DNA from: Urechis unicinctus
Taxonomy: Eukaryota; Annelida; Polychaeta; Xenopneusta; Urechidae
Length of the DNA: 64,000 bases
Direction of reading: 5' to 3'
Assembly (NCBI GenBank): GCA_034190875.2
Contig: CM067357.1
Span: 23,953,400 to 24,017,399, forward strand
Positions 24,000 through 36,384 of this stretch are shown in pieces (positions within the stretch are counted from its first letter, which is position 1; each line of letters opens with the position of its first letter). The translations under genes and the position numbers were made by a program. Under the pieces are notes generated by a model that made no database searches, was not told the DNA's origin, and was given only the letters and a program-made list of their open reading frames with translations.

Positions 24000-25170
24000 T
24001 GACGTAGTATCTTGTGACATTAATAATTGGGTGCATCATGTATAACCAATACGTTCCTTTAACAATCATACAAACCAGGACTGCAAATAGAAGATAAGGT
24101 CTAGTTGGGCATCTTAAGCGATATCCGTACAATGAATGCAAGGTAGTTGCAATTCATATAATTGAACGCAATGAACCCTGAGTTGGCTCACTCATATCCA
24201 TCTGTGCAGAACATTGCATTGCATTCCTCAAATGTAGTCCTTTGTTTGGCAATATCTGTCTACTTAGTCGTTGCTTTATGCTCTGCTTTTTGTATGATTT
24301 GTACGATTTAAGATAACATCTTGACATTCGCACTGCATTCAAATATAGCGTTTGTCTAGACTTACGGGCTAAAATATTGAAAGCATTGTTGAACAGTACA
24401 CAATTCATCGTGAGTGTACCTCTGATAGTTTGCCTTATTGCCGTTCTAATTTATTGCGTGCAGATCTACCTTTTTACTACGATATGTTGTGTGCTAAATT
24501 CTCCCAGTTCAAGGGATTGAGGAGCACCATGAGAATTGGGAGTACTAAAATATTTTAACTTATTCTTAATTACCAGCACGCACGCATATAGCACGGAGTG
24601 CATCACTAATACCCCTTCGAAACCCCATGACTAGTCCTGTTATAACTTTGAAGGATGATTTGCACATCATTCATTGTCTATGTAAACTGATAGTCATTGA
24701 AAGGGATCTCACCTCAGCTTTGAGTTAGCATGGAATTGATTTAGTAACTCTCAAGAGAAAATCACTAGATGCTTGGTAATACTAAAAGAAATTTATCAAT
24801 TAACCAATTTATGTTTCTGGGAATATTTTTGTTCTTTACAAATCGTTGCGTTGCATCATGTACTGTCCCAACACCTAGAGGTGTCACACCTCACTTCGCA
24901 TCCAAATTAAATGCAACAAGTATTCCCTTTTGTAATTGATCCAGTTTTATATCTTTCGGCGCTTAACTCATCGTTATGTTTACAATTCATTCCATTTAAT
25001 TCAGACAAAACAGCGCGCCATAAAACTAGAATATTTTGAACTGAGGATGTTACAAATACTCAGGTAATTTCACATGAATTTCTTCATTCGAACATTTGCG
25101 GTGATAGGATGATAATATACATTCAGGTGCATAAGCTAACGTGAGTTTTTGTGTTAAGTTGAGAATCTGC
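24000..25170. other. Segment shared by copies 2 and 3 only
   Basis: Matches 34.36-35.53 kb nearly base for base. A minus-strand ORF (24154-24408; 34541-34771) rich in Lys/Arg/Ser starts MN.VLFNNAFNILARKSRQTL. No recognised domain. The rest holds no gene I can see. Confidence 0.5.
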
Positions 25171-25789
25171 TCACGAAAGGATGTAGCCGTTTACACTTTC
25201 AATGCCAGAATCATGCCGGTAGCACTGGATATATCAAAACGTATACACTTCGATAATAGTGTCCATGCGTCGTGTTTGGAGTAACTTGTGTTCGAAGCTG
25301 CTTTATTCAAGCATTAAAGCTGCGTTGCAAGCTTTATTCGAAACACAGGCTGCGTAAATGCGACATTAGGCGTATTCTGAGACTGCTACAATAGTTGAAA
25401 CGCTGTGATCCAGTATAAACCGATGTTTTATGTCGTAATTATTACTGCACGACTGTTTGAGAGTCATCCATTGAAATTATTAACAACACAATGCCAACAC
25501 CACATTTCAAGAAGAGTTTCATTACTTGGTCTGATACAAGTCTACTAATATATTTGCGCGGGCCTTCACACATCATCAGCTACATTAGCAGCCACATCCA
25601 CTGCTTGCTCCATAACAATTTATCGCACCTGACACGCTTGTTAATGCAAATTGGACGACGACAAATAAAACGAAGCCCACCAGACGTCCTCTTTATGTAC
25701 TACCGCAGGCGAAATTGCCTTTGATCCGCTGATGCCGGAAGGAATTGTCGTAAAATGACCCATTGATCGTGTGGAATATTTTTGGTTTC

Positions 25790-26170
25790 GTAATGCTCCC
25801 TTGTAACTATATGCTTTTTCGTTGGCCAAAGACATTGACAAAATACATTTAATCAATTAGTCCCGTCTCGCCGAATATCGTTTACACGTGTGCTACGCAT
25901 TCAAAACGAGTGTACAAAGCTAGTACAGCATGTAACATTAACTTAACCGCATGTGAACCAAGTGATGTCCTTGAAGGTAAAGTTTTCAAACATCCAGTGT
26001 TTAATAGATTCAATATCGCACCAGGTGGGCATTCAATCGCATTCAGGTGTTATTCTACAAAACATGGATCCGAACAAATCTGGAGACGGTCCTAGCAATG
26101 CACTCGAAGAAAAAACATTCTGTCCCAAATTCTTCATTGTATGTTAAAAGAGAAAAATGACAATTTCACG
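25790..26170. repeat. Block Y, shared by copies 2-4
   Basis: Matches 36.48-36.87 and 44.25-44.63 kb and replaces block X of copies 1 and 5. Two overlapping plus frames are open: 25910-26095, containing KVFKHPVFNRFNIAPGGHS, and 25953-26147. In copy 3 the first extends to 97 codons (36612-36905). Family unknown. Confidence 0.6.
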
Positions 26171-27374
26171 AAGACTTCGTCGATTCCGTTGTTGTTTACT
26201 AAACCGCATCGCACGTGAAGACGTTTGCACTAACGCAGACGCGAAATAGTTCTGATTATAAATCTATATAAACAGTGTTTTAGAGGGTGTGATTGCGTTA
26301 AAACGTAATGAGTGGAAATGTTATCACCCATGCTAAATACTGATTTTAAAAAGTGATAAATTAAACTGCAAAAAGCTTTTTAATATCTTGGGGCAAAAAT
26401 GATACTATTGCATTGAGGCAGAGAAACTCGTAAAATTAAAATGTTAGCAAGCATATAAAAATAACAAAAGAGTGACGACCACCAAAAAAAAGACCTTACA
26501 AAATGGTCTCTATGTATAAACGCTTATCGCTCAATTAGATATGACGTCATATGAGTAACAAAGAGTCGAATTAAAAGACTAACTGTTTAATATTTATGCA
26601 TCTTAGCAATAAATTTCCCTCTCGACTTTCAACAGTCTTATAAAAGAAGTTTAGAGGTCGATTCCTCGGCTAATGTGCTTGTAAATCTTATGCATTGAAT
26701 CCCTTGTAATTGACCGATACACCAAGGACAAATTAAATGCAACATGACAAAAAACCTGATGCTCTTTATATTTCCCGATTTTGTTAGCGCCAAACTAATT
26801 GTTAAAACCCCTATTTCATTGAATTAAATGCCCAAAGTATTTACAAACGAACCCACAACAGACCATGAATACGTCAAATCACATATAATGTTATGCTTTC
26901 GCATATACAAATAAAATGTATGGACTTTGTATGTTGTAATGGACGGAAATAGAAACACCGAGGCTGTTGACGACAATCGTATTTGTAACTAAGACACTTT
27001 CGCGGAAGTACAGCAATCATCGTTTACTTTATTGATGGAAAGTATACGAAGATTCATATTTCGGAGTGTATTTCTATATGTCCGATTGCTTAACAATTTG
27101 CGGACGCACGTTGACGCTGTTGCATTAATCCGATGCGCTTATTGCGCATTATAAACAGCAATCAACACTTCAGTCGTTCTAATCGATAATTTCCCTTCTC
27201 ATATTAGCAAGACAGTGTACCACTTGCACATGTCCCTTTTGTCACCTGACTGGCCAAAAGATTTTTACCACACCAGAAAGAAAAGGAAATTCAACCAATA
27301 ATGGCAAGCCTAGCACTTTTATCTATTTTGTCAAATTGCCGCCAGGGCGTCACTGTATGTGATTTGTTTTATAG

Positions 27375-27559
27375 GCTGTGCTCTGAGAATGATAATAACA
27401 AGACAAATTCATTACAGCTATGGTGGATTGTGTATACAACCCACGATATCACATCATTGTTTATGTTGGATATATTTACAAAGAACGTTTGTGATGTAAT
27501 TGCATTCCACAGGACAGTAAACAAGAGGATTGCTAATAACTGTCATTGGCTTGAAAGAG
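27375..27559 (+). CDS. Putative internal exon, unknown protein (copy 2)
   Basis: 185 nt bounded by a strong acceptor (GATTTGTTTTATAG) and a strong donor (GAAAGAG|GTAAGC). The frame across it is open, with peptide core NSLQLWWIVYTTHDITSL, then MLDIFTKNVCDVIAFHRTV and ending NNCHWLER. The exon enters in phase 2 and leaves in phase 1. Copy 3 (38074-38258) keeps both sites. Copy 4 keeps the donor but lost the acceptor in a small deletion. Copies 1 and 5 lack the segment. The strand is opposite to the mucin exon. I do not recognise the domain. Confidence 0.4.
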
Positions 27560-27834
27560 GTAAGCTCTCATTTTCATGACTTATGTTTGCACATCCATAA
27601 TAAATGTTTCATACATATTATGAAATATCGGACAAATTGTTATGTCAAAGATGCAACGCACAATGACACTTCCTAGCAAATGATATTGAGGCAGTTAGGC
27701 AAGTTATATGTCTACACAGAGTGATTTTGTTTTACCGCTAGGTAACCCAATGATTGAAGGAGAAAGGATAAACATACAACTATATATAGTTTGCTTTTAA
27801 CACACATTGTATAGGCATACAGTAGACATGACCA

Positions 27835-28032
27835 ATGAATGTAGATACGGTGTTATCCCCACACGACCCCTTTAAGATTTATTCTTGGAAAATTGCATTT
27901 CAATCATTACTTCCGTACATGATTGCCTTGTATAATTGGGTTCTATTCAGGACTACGTGTAGTCAATTAGACAATAATGCCTCTAAAGGTTACACCCCAG
28001 ACGTGGTGTTATTCACTTTGCGTTTCTACTGA
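27835..28032 (+). CDS. Short conserved ORF with acceptor-like site (copy 2)
   Basis: Open for 65 codons, with DPFKIYSWKIAFQSLLPYMI. Inside it a good acceptor-like tract (TTGGGTTCTATTCAG) at about 27.94-27.95 kb precedes ACTACGTGTAGTC. This tract is kept in copies 1 and 5 (GGTTCTATTTAG; GGTTCTATTCAG) even though their ORFs are broken. Copies 3 (38534-38725; 39022-39219, after a local duplication) and 4 have close matches. Confidence 0.25.
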   Translation: MNVDTVLSPHDPFKIYSWKIAFQSLLPYMIALYNWVLFRTTCSQLDNNASKGYTPDVVLFTLRFY

Positions 28033-29229
28033 TTTTAAAGCTGATAATGAGTCAACTAAGATAACGCATTTCTTTGTTCAAACCAAAATGCCGTATTTAA
28101 CATGGTTCTGGCCCCTTTGAGTACATGCGAATTTGTTGTGTTTGTACAAAATAAGGGTGTGGCAACGACAGGTTAACTAGTAGTACCTTATTTATTTTTT
28201 TGCGGATGGATATACTAATATCATATCAAATATGTGTCATAATCAATACAATTACCGTGTAGTCTTCCATCGTAATTTATAACTATTATTTTTACAATTC
28301 ATCCCCGATCTTTAGAAACAATATTGTTGAAGCTTTGGTCAACTTGGAGTAGATATGTAGGACATTTAAATCGTGCAAAAACATCGCGACATGCAACCGA
28401 TATCAAATTATCCGACCCACAATTAGTATTGCCTTATTACCAATCGCTTTGCGACACATTAATATATTCGTTTTTGTTTAGTACAGCGCCATCATAACAC
28501 ATTAATGGGTATGGACGTCTAATATCTGCTAACATATTTTAAGCCTAAAGATATAGGCTAATTCTTTGGCTCAATTCAATATGACGATACATATGCCAAG
28601 CAAACTCGTTATGCAAATTTAGAAGCAGATGAAATATTGAGCAGCTGAGTGTCAAAGCTTATTCCGAAATCCGAGCCAGTATAACATATTGATGATGTAA
28701 TGTATCCTGTAACTGTTATAGGTTTCGTTATTATTCGATTTAGCTCTTTGTGATGGTTGACTGTTAGATGCACGGTGCACTTTGAACTATGTAATATGCC
28801 ATTTTGTAATCACATAACTACAGCGCGCAACATTATGCAATTGACCAATCGATAAGATAAACTCAGTTCGTAACCAAACACATCGATGCAAGTATGACAG
28901 TTGCTAAACGTTTACCTGGGATGAGATTCCTCAGAAATGATTTATAAATCACTTCATAGAAATTCATTCATCGATATACATTTGAGTAAAAAATACATTT
29001 CGTTAATCTAATTAAAGCGTCTGGTGTGATTGACAATCAATGACGTCAAGTCCAATGATGTATGGTGACTCTTACGAAAATCGATCTTAAAGCAATGCCC
29101 ATAGCAATAGTAACTCTTATAGGTGCCTTAATAGAAATATACGTTTGCACGATAATGTAAGGGCGGCATGCATTGCTGAATATTAAATGCATGGTTAAAT
29201 GAATGCAGTGAAATGATTTTAGATTATGC

Positions 29230-29439
29230 ATGGCCGCACTGAGAGGGGAAAAAAGTCATATTTCACCTACGCCTCTTCATCCTGATCTTTTTCCATTTTA
29301 TATTTATTCTTCTTCTGCGTATATATTCATTTCCACAGTGTACGAGAAGGTACACGGCATATGCTTCAAGGCGGATCAATTACGTACAATTGTACGTTTT
29401 AGTCTGCGCCGCTCGATCGTATTTGGGCTCCCAAATTGA
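29230..29439 (+). CDS. Short conserved ORF, unknown (copy 2)
   Basis: 69 codons beginning MAALRGEKSHISPTPLHPDL. Matches 40415-40648 and 47819-48031 in copies 3 and 4, shifted near the end in copy 3 by a single-base change in a T run. Copy 1 (12.44-12.64 kb) has diverged. No family. Confidence 0.2.
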   Translation: MAALRGEKSHISPTPLHPDLFPFYIYSSSAYIFISTVYEKVHGICFKADQLRTIVRFSLRRSIVFGLPN

Positions 29440-29447
29440 TGATATGT

Positions 29448-29645
29448 CTAATAGGATAAAGTAAAAAAAAACCATACAAATGAACTAGACATTGTTCGAT
29501 TGCCTGTGAGTTGGAAAATTGCTAACGTCGTTCCCATGTGAAGACAACGCCCATCATTTCTCTTCCGTCGTGATATGAAGGTAATGAGGTCAGCTAAGTC
29601 AAGGCTTCTTCTTTTGTACCACATCAAACCAGTGTAATGGTTCAT
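29448..29645 (-). CDS. Conserved minus-strand ORF segment (copy 2)
   Basis: 65 codons carrying SLDLADLITFISRRKRNDGR. Counterpart of 17110-17270, 40583-40828 and 47981-48232; interrupted in copy 5. See the copy 1 entry for interpretation. Confidence 0.28.
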   Translation of the reverse strand: MNHYTGLMWYKRRSLDLADLITFISRRKRNDGRCLHMGTTLAIFQLTGNRTMSSSFVWFFFTLSY

Positions 29646-30439
29646 TTTACTGGGGTTCAGTCAGGCATATACTAAATCAAAGGCATCACAGCCGATAAGA
29701 ACACTTTTCAAAGATGGCGTATTTGCTGTTACTGATAATTGTCGCGTTTACCTTGCGTGCGCTACAGTAGTATATTCGGAATGATGCGTGTACGTCAAAA
29801 ACGAATTTTGTTGAATGTCCCTGATCCGAGAAGCGATAAATATTTATCGCTTTTATCTGTAATACAACATATAGTATGGTGACATGAACATGCGACTACA
29901 TAAGTTGTCAAGCATTCATGGTAAACTATCCATGAGCATTTCAAGATGGCGCATGGTTTTCGCCAGACTATCTATATACGCTGCAATCAAGATGTTTCAA
30001 GTACTTATTTACAGGTAATTCACTTTATGAGTTTGCTTTTGAGAATAAGTGATTTGCATGTTAATTATGAATGCAGTATTAGAGTTTCAATTGTTGGAAT
30101 TATTGCAGTCCATGCAGTTGATAGCAGCAATTACTGAGTTATGGTAATAGACTTGTCCCCAGTTGTGAAGCATGCACTTTTCTTCATTGGAATTCAGAAA
30201 TAGGAAATTTGCTAATGATTTGAACATTAAAACACCTGTTACAAATATGTGGTCACATAGTGTGTAGATAAATTAGTTAAGAAAATCCGTCATTCGTTAA
30301 ACGCATCAAGGGTAGGAACCTTACAAATCATTAGGTTATAGTAATTGTAACGCAACGAAATGTGTTAAACAGGCATTAGCTTTTGTCTTTGGAAATGCAA
30401 CAACTATACAAAAAGTGACAGCATTCGTCAGTCAACTCT

Positions 30440-31260
30440 TGTTACGCACATAAAGTAATGCGCAAAAGTTATTGAAAACTGCACACAAGGATGTCAATAT
30501 TAGCAAAAAACATTGGATTATCGAATGAATATGATCAGAATGCAGTTATATAGACTGTTAACGTCATTTGGCAGTATTTGCTGAAACAACGAACTTCACT
30601 ATGTAAACATATATATAATCATTGTCCAAGTAAATAAATCCCTAGTCAATGACAACGACAACGTTGCTATCAATAGCGTAGCTTAAGTGATCACCACATG
30701 ACAGGGAATTAAATGAGTAGTATTTTCTGAACAATTCTCTTGTTTTAATGAGAGCGTTTCTAAAGCACTCTATAAATGCCACATCGACACAGAAAAGGAC
30801 AGTAGGGTCCATTATAGACAACTCAAGTAACGCACATAAAGTGATGGTCTGATGCAATTGACAGCTGAACCGACGGTTATACATATTATTGATCACAGAT
30901 TGCGTAATACATTTAGTTAGAACCTTATAAGAATTTTAACATATTTTTGCATGTTATATATATCCAAAAGGAGTGATCATAGAATAAAAAAGATTACAGC
31001 TTAGTCATTAAGATGGCTAACGTCAGTGGGCAGCACTCTCATAAAAAACAATTTCAAGAATAATACAAATAGCACAATACAATATGCATATAATCGTTGC
31101 CCAAGTAAATGAAGCCTTAGCCTTAGCCAATGACAATGTTGTTGCATCGCATAGAAACGAATGAAAAGAGCTACATTTCCTGAACGCTCCTCGTGGTTTA
31201 ACCAAATTAGTTATTGCATACTTACTAAAACTTCAAGGCAATATATGTAAACGCGGTCAT
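30440..31260. repeat. Paired modules A and B, copy 2
   Basis: Module A begins about 30443 and module B about 30826. The minus-strand ORF in A (30642-30896) contains LFCVDVAFIECFRNALIKTR followed by ELFRKYYSFNSL. The corresponding frame in B (31023-31205) begins PRGAFRKCSSFHSFLCD, aligning with REVFRKYYSFNSL in A, but is broken downstream. Confidence 0.75.
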
Positions 31261-32139
31261 AGATATGCCAATGTTTACACAAGAGTATTGCATACTTTAA
31301 ACAAATACTTTCATATTATCACAATTTGAAATATATTACAGCCCTCTTGATGGTAGAAATTCTGCAGGAAATACCAAAACCCAGTGTAGCGGTGTTGTCA
31401 GTATTGATCCAGAGCTTGACAAATATCATCTTGAATTAGCAAGAACATCTTACATATTTCGCAACGGATATTTATATGTTGGTCGGAATATAGTTTAAAA
31501 ATACAATAAGTACCTGTAAACATGGTTCTAATTAATTAATTCATCGTCTTCTGAAGAAATAACTAAACTCATCGCATACATGTATGCTCAGCTGCACGAA
31601 TGTTGACTACGTAGTGTATATGTGCCTCGGACATCAGTGTATTTGCATATATCTTCTATGAAGACAATGACGTGCAATAGATTAGGAGCAGGTGTTGATT
31701 TATGATGTCAAAACTGTATGTTATTTTTTTTATTCAGTGAATTTCAAGAACAACAATTATACTTACATCGTGCTGACACCTTTTGATGCCATGGATACTG
31801 TTAAAATGACACATACGGAGAATCAAAACCACTTTTCTGACTGCAAAACATATCACCGTGTCCAAGAAGTTGTATTTTGGTCGAATTTAACACTATGTGC
31901 GCGAGTTTTATCAGTCTACCGCGTGAGTTGATGATCGAACACGATATGCTGAACCTGATGTATACGCTGTTGTATGTATCCAATAGATGATTCGGTTTAG
32001 ATAGTATGAACTGACTACAATCGATTCATTATTACGTCAATCATGTTAACTTTACGATATTGACAAATACGCCGCTTTGTTTGGTGGGCGCTGGCCAATA
32101 TGAGCGGCCAACATTGGCTTTATTAGATTACATGCCGGA

Positions 32140-33464
32140 TTAGATTCGCTTGATAAAATATTTTGCTAGATAAACAGAGTATATTGGGATACACGGATTC
32201 GGTTGACAAAATGGAGATCTCAGTTTTTGGTCATTGCGCACTGATGTTTGCTGTGATAGCTCCTTATATAATTTTATCAAATACGGAATATTTGACATCG
32301 TAGAATGACATTTTAAAGCAGTTATTGGGCCTGCAAAACGACACGACAAATGTTCTTCGTGGCTCCTAGTGTTCGCTTTTTATTATTTTTAGTCCACTAT
32401 TCCATCAAAATACTGACCTTAAGCACATTCAAGGAAAACCTTGCTGCCGGTTAATGGCCAGACTGGTGCCGTAATGACCCACGGCTGAAATTAAGGCTGA
32501 AAAGGTTATCTGCCATCATTATTTATGCATCTTCGAGTGGATTCGCAGACAAGTGAACGGTTTCAGTAATTAAGCTGCTAAGGCTTTGTCAAAACGCATA
32601 CACTTGGTCTTACTAGCGTCGTGCGTAACAATCTATGAAAAGCAAATGCACAAGATACTCACATTGATTATGCCATGACCAAATAGACAAAAGCTTTGAT
32701 AGCGCTTTCAGTACATTTTGTGGATATGAAGTTAGTCGGAGTGAAGCGGTAAAACATATACATAAGTAAATGCAATTCAATAATATTCAACATATATGTT
32801 TTGCTATGATTTACTAACAACCTAATAAGAGATATCTAATACTCTTGATGGCAAACAAATACAGTATATAGAGGCATCCATAATGATTTTGCCAGACAAT
32901 GAACCGTGTCCAAAGAAGGCTTATTATTGTCCTTTGAACTCATTCAGAATGTAGCAACTCAAATATACTTGCAATAATTATATGCCTCAGTTGCAAGACC
33001 TTATTGTCAGTCATAAACCGAACGTGCCTGAGCATTTACAGCTCTGCATGTGCCAATTATTGTTTGATCGGGAAGATGTGAGTGCATTTTGTGCATTTTG
33101 GGAAACGAGTACCCTTGCACTGTCCTTACCGCACATGACGAAATACTTAGCTTCATATGGGTGATATATGTGTTTGCAAAAAAAGGCAACCGATTGGTTT
33201 GCTTCAGTAGCAAGTGCAAGGTTATATTCCCTCTTTAAAACCATACATACTCATGTTAATATTGCTCAAAAATGGCTGCATATGCAGTGTAGTGCATTCC
33301 AATGTAATTTGGCTGGTTCGGCAGCCAGCATGATATTAATGCAATGCAAATATCAACAAATATGCACTGTAGTGTCGTCGGTAACGCGCTATTTTCTTGC
33401 CATTCCCTTTATAGTCTTGGTTAACCAATGCATCAAAACAGGTCAAAATACAGATATGTTATAA
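32140..33464 (+). pseudogene. Degenerate ORF block, copy 3
   Basis: Counterpart of 21.6-23.0 kb. 32982-33164 ends at the same in-frame TGA as copy 2 and the frame reopens at once at 33168 for 98 codons (MCLQKKATDWFASVASARL). An extra in-frame TAG in place of TAT at about 32.95 kb shortens the upstream ORF relative to copy 2. Confidence 0.35.
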
Positions 33465-34042
33465 TTCATATATATCAGTCAAAAACAATCCAAAGATCGC
33501 ATTCCCACAATGTCGTCGGAGGTGAGTAATCTGGAAATAGGCCGTTTTCATATCTATGGCGCAAGAAGAAAACAATTGGTGTTTTGCACAACACGGCTCC
33601 AGAAGTTATATATATGCGTTCTATGAGAATGGTTAATAAGCAAACAATGGCATTATGGGCGTAAATCTCATTTTTTTTCCATACGCCTCTAGAGATTCAT
33701 TGCGTATACCAGGCATACAGGCTTAACTCGCGTGTTAGTTGCAATAAAGAAATTTCTATGTTCTTCCTTCTATTTCTTATAATGAAAACATTATCTGCAA
33801 GTCGGAAAATGAAAAGATTAGCGAAGTTGCTTTGTACAACAAATCTACAGATACACAGTTAATAGCAAGCTAGAAACACGCATAGAACACTTATACAAAT
33901 GACACGGTTGCATATATAATGTTCCATTCAACATAGCTTGAGCGTAATGTTGTGCAGGTAATCGGGTTAACCGGATAAAATAGTGCAGTATGGAATTAAT
34001 GGCTGCTTTATCTTTGAATCGTTTTGCTTGTATTGACAAATA

Positions 34043-34243
34043 ATGCGGGTTATTGGAAGGAGATTTGGCAAGGCTATAGCTCTCAATGCATTTGATGATA
34101 AGCAATTACCACAAAAGTATAATTCACGTCTTGAAATTTCCATAGATACATGTTTCGTCCTCATCGAAAAGGGAGCAATCAACAAAGGCACATATATATC
34201 CGAAAATGATCTACCGCAGACACTTAAGCTTGCCCATCTATAA
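34043..34243 (+). CDS. Short conserved ORF, possibly ankyrin-like (copy 3)
   Basis: 66 codons, the counterpart of 23688-23888, differing at only a few residues (RVIG, EIS, GTY). Same caveats. Confidence 0.25.
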   Translation: MRVIGRRFGKAIALNAFDDKQLPQKYNSRLEISIDTCFVLIEKGAINKGTYISENDLPQTLKLAHL

Positions 34244-36192
34244 ATAATAACTCTTTGTATTCATAGTAAGCGTCCTTACCGTACTATTTTGTATTTGCGT
34301 AAATGGCCTTGCTTCCATTACAGCGATATATTAGCCCTTAAAGGTATTGCTTTTTGACGTAGTATCTTGTGACATCAATAATTGGGTGCATCATGTATAA
34401 CCAATACGTTCCTTTAACAATCATACAAACCAGGACTGGAAGTAGAAGATAAGGTCTAGTTGGGCATCTTAAGCGATATCGTTACAATGAATGCAAGTCT
34501 GTTAGGTAGTTGCAATTCATATAACTGAACGCAATGAACCTTAAGTTGGCTCACTCATATCCATCTGTGCAGAACATTTCATTGCATTCCTCATATGTAG
34601 TCCTTTGTTTGGCAATATCTGTCTGCTTAGTCGTTGCTTTATGCTCTGCTTGTTGCATGATTTGTACGTTTTAAGATAACATCTTGACATCCGCACTGCA
34701 TTCAAATTGAGCGTTTGTCTAGACTTACGGGCTAAAATATTGAAAGCATTGTTGAACAGTACATAATTCATCGTGAGTGTACCTCTGATAGTTTGCCTTA
34801 TTGCCGTTCTAATTTATTGCGTGCAGATCTATCATTTTACTACGATATGTTGTGTGCTAAATTCTCCGAGTTCTAGGGATTGAGGAGCACCATGAGAATT
34901 GGGAATACTAAAATATTTTAACTTATTCTTAATTGCCAGCACGCACGCATATAGCACGGAGTGCATCACTAATACCCCTTCGAAACCCCATGACTAGTCC
35001 TGTTATAACTTTGAAGGATGATTTGCACATCATTCATTGTCTATGTAAACTGATAGTCATTGAAAGGGATCTCACCTCAGCTTTGAGTTAGCATGGAATG
35101 GATTTAGTTACCCTCAAGAGAAAATCACTAGATGCTTGGTAATACTAAAAGAAATTTATCAATTAACCAATTTATGTTTCTGGGAATATTTTTGTTCTTT
35201 ACAAATCGTTGCGTTGCATTATATACTGTCCCAACTCCTAGAGGTGTCACACCTCACTTCGCATCCAAATTAAATGCAACAAGTATTCCCTTTTGTAACT
35301 GATCCAGTTTTATATCTTTCGGCGCTTAACTCATCGTTATGTTTACAATTCATTCCATTTAATTCAGACAAAACAGCGCGCAATAAAACTAGAATATTTT
35401 GAACTGAGGATGTTACAAATACTCAGGTAATTTCACATGAATTTCTTCATTTGAACATTTGCGGTGATAGGATGATAATATACATTCAGGTGCATAAGCT
35501 AACGTGAGTTTTTGTGTTAAGTTGAGAATGTGCTCACGAAAGGATGTAGCCGTTTACACTTTCAATGCCAGAATAATGCCGGTAGCACTGGATATATCAA
35601 AACGTATACACTTCGATAATAGTGTTCATGCGTCGTGTTGGAGTAACTTGTGTTCGAAGCTGCTTTTTGCAAGCGTTAAAGCTGCGTTGCAAGCTTTATT
35701 CGAAACACAGGCTGCGTAAATGCGACATTAGGCGCATTCTGAGATTGCTACAATAGTTGAAACGCTGTGATCCTGTATAAACCGATGTTTTATGTCGTAA
35801 TTATTACTGCACGACTGTTTGAGAGTCATCCATTGAAATTATTTCCAACACAATGTCAACGCCACATTTCAAGAAGAGTTTCATCACTTGGTCTGATACA
35901 AGTCTACTAATATATTTGCGAGGGCCTTCACACATCATCAGCTACATTACAACAAGGCAATTTATATGCAGCCACATCCACTGCTTGTTCGATAACAATT
36001 TATCGCACCTGACACGCTTGTTAATGCAAGGAGCACGACAAATAAAACGAAGCCCACCAGACGTCCTCTTTATGTACTACCGCAGGCGAAATTGCCTTTG
36101 ATCCGCTGATGCCGGAAGGAATTGTCGTAAAATGACCCATTGATCGTGTGGAATACTCTCCAGGCAGCGAGCCTTACAGTTTTCACTAGACC

Positions 36193-36384
36193 TTGTTACA
36201 TCAGAACGATACGCTAGAATTTAGTATTTGTTGCTTCGTCGCCAAAGTTGGAAACTACCCATTTGTGAAAGCGATATCAATAACGCATATGCAATTACAT
36301 GATTTCATTTTCTATGATGCATGGTGCTGTTTAAATGCACGACGTATGGACGAATGCATGTGTTTCTTCCACTATTTTGCATAG
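36193..36384 (+). CDS. Short conserved ORF, unknown (copy 3)
   Basis: 63 codons, MLHQNDTLEFSICCFVAKVG, with four aromatic residues in the last 7 codons. Counterpart at 43960-44151 in copy 4. Copy 2 lost this segment. Nothing else supports it. Confidence 0.2.
   Translation: MLHQNDTLEFSICCFVAKVGNYPFVKAISITHMQLHDFIFYDAWCCLNARRMDECMCFFHYFA

Noticed and set aside
26653..26672. RNA polymerase III B-box-like hairpin AGGTCGATTCCT, also at 10.23, 37.34 and 45.12 kb
   Set aside because: No matching A box or cloverleaf upstream. It simply recurs with the tandem unit.
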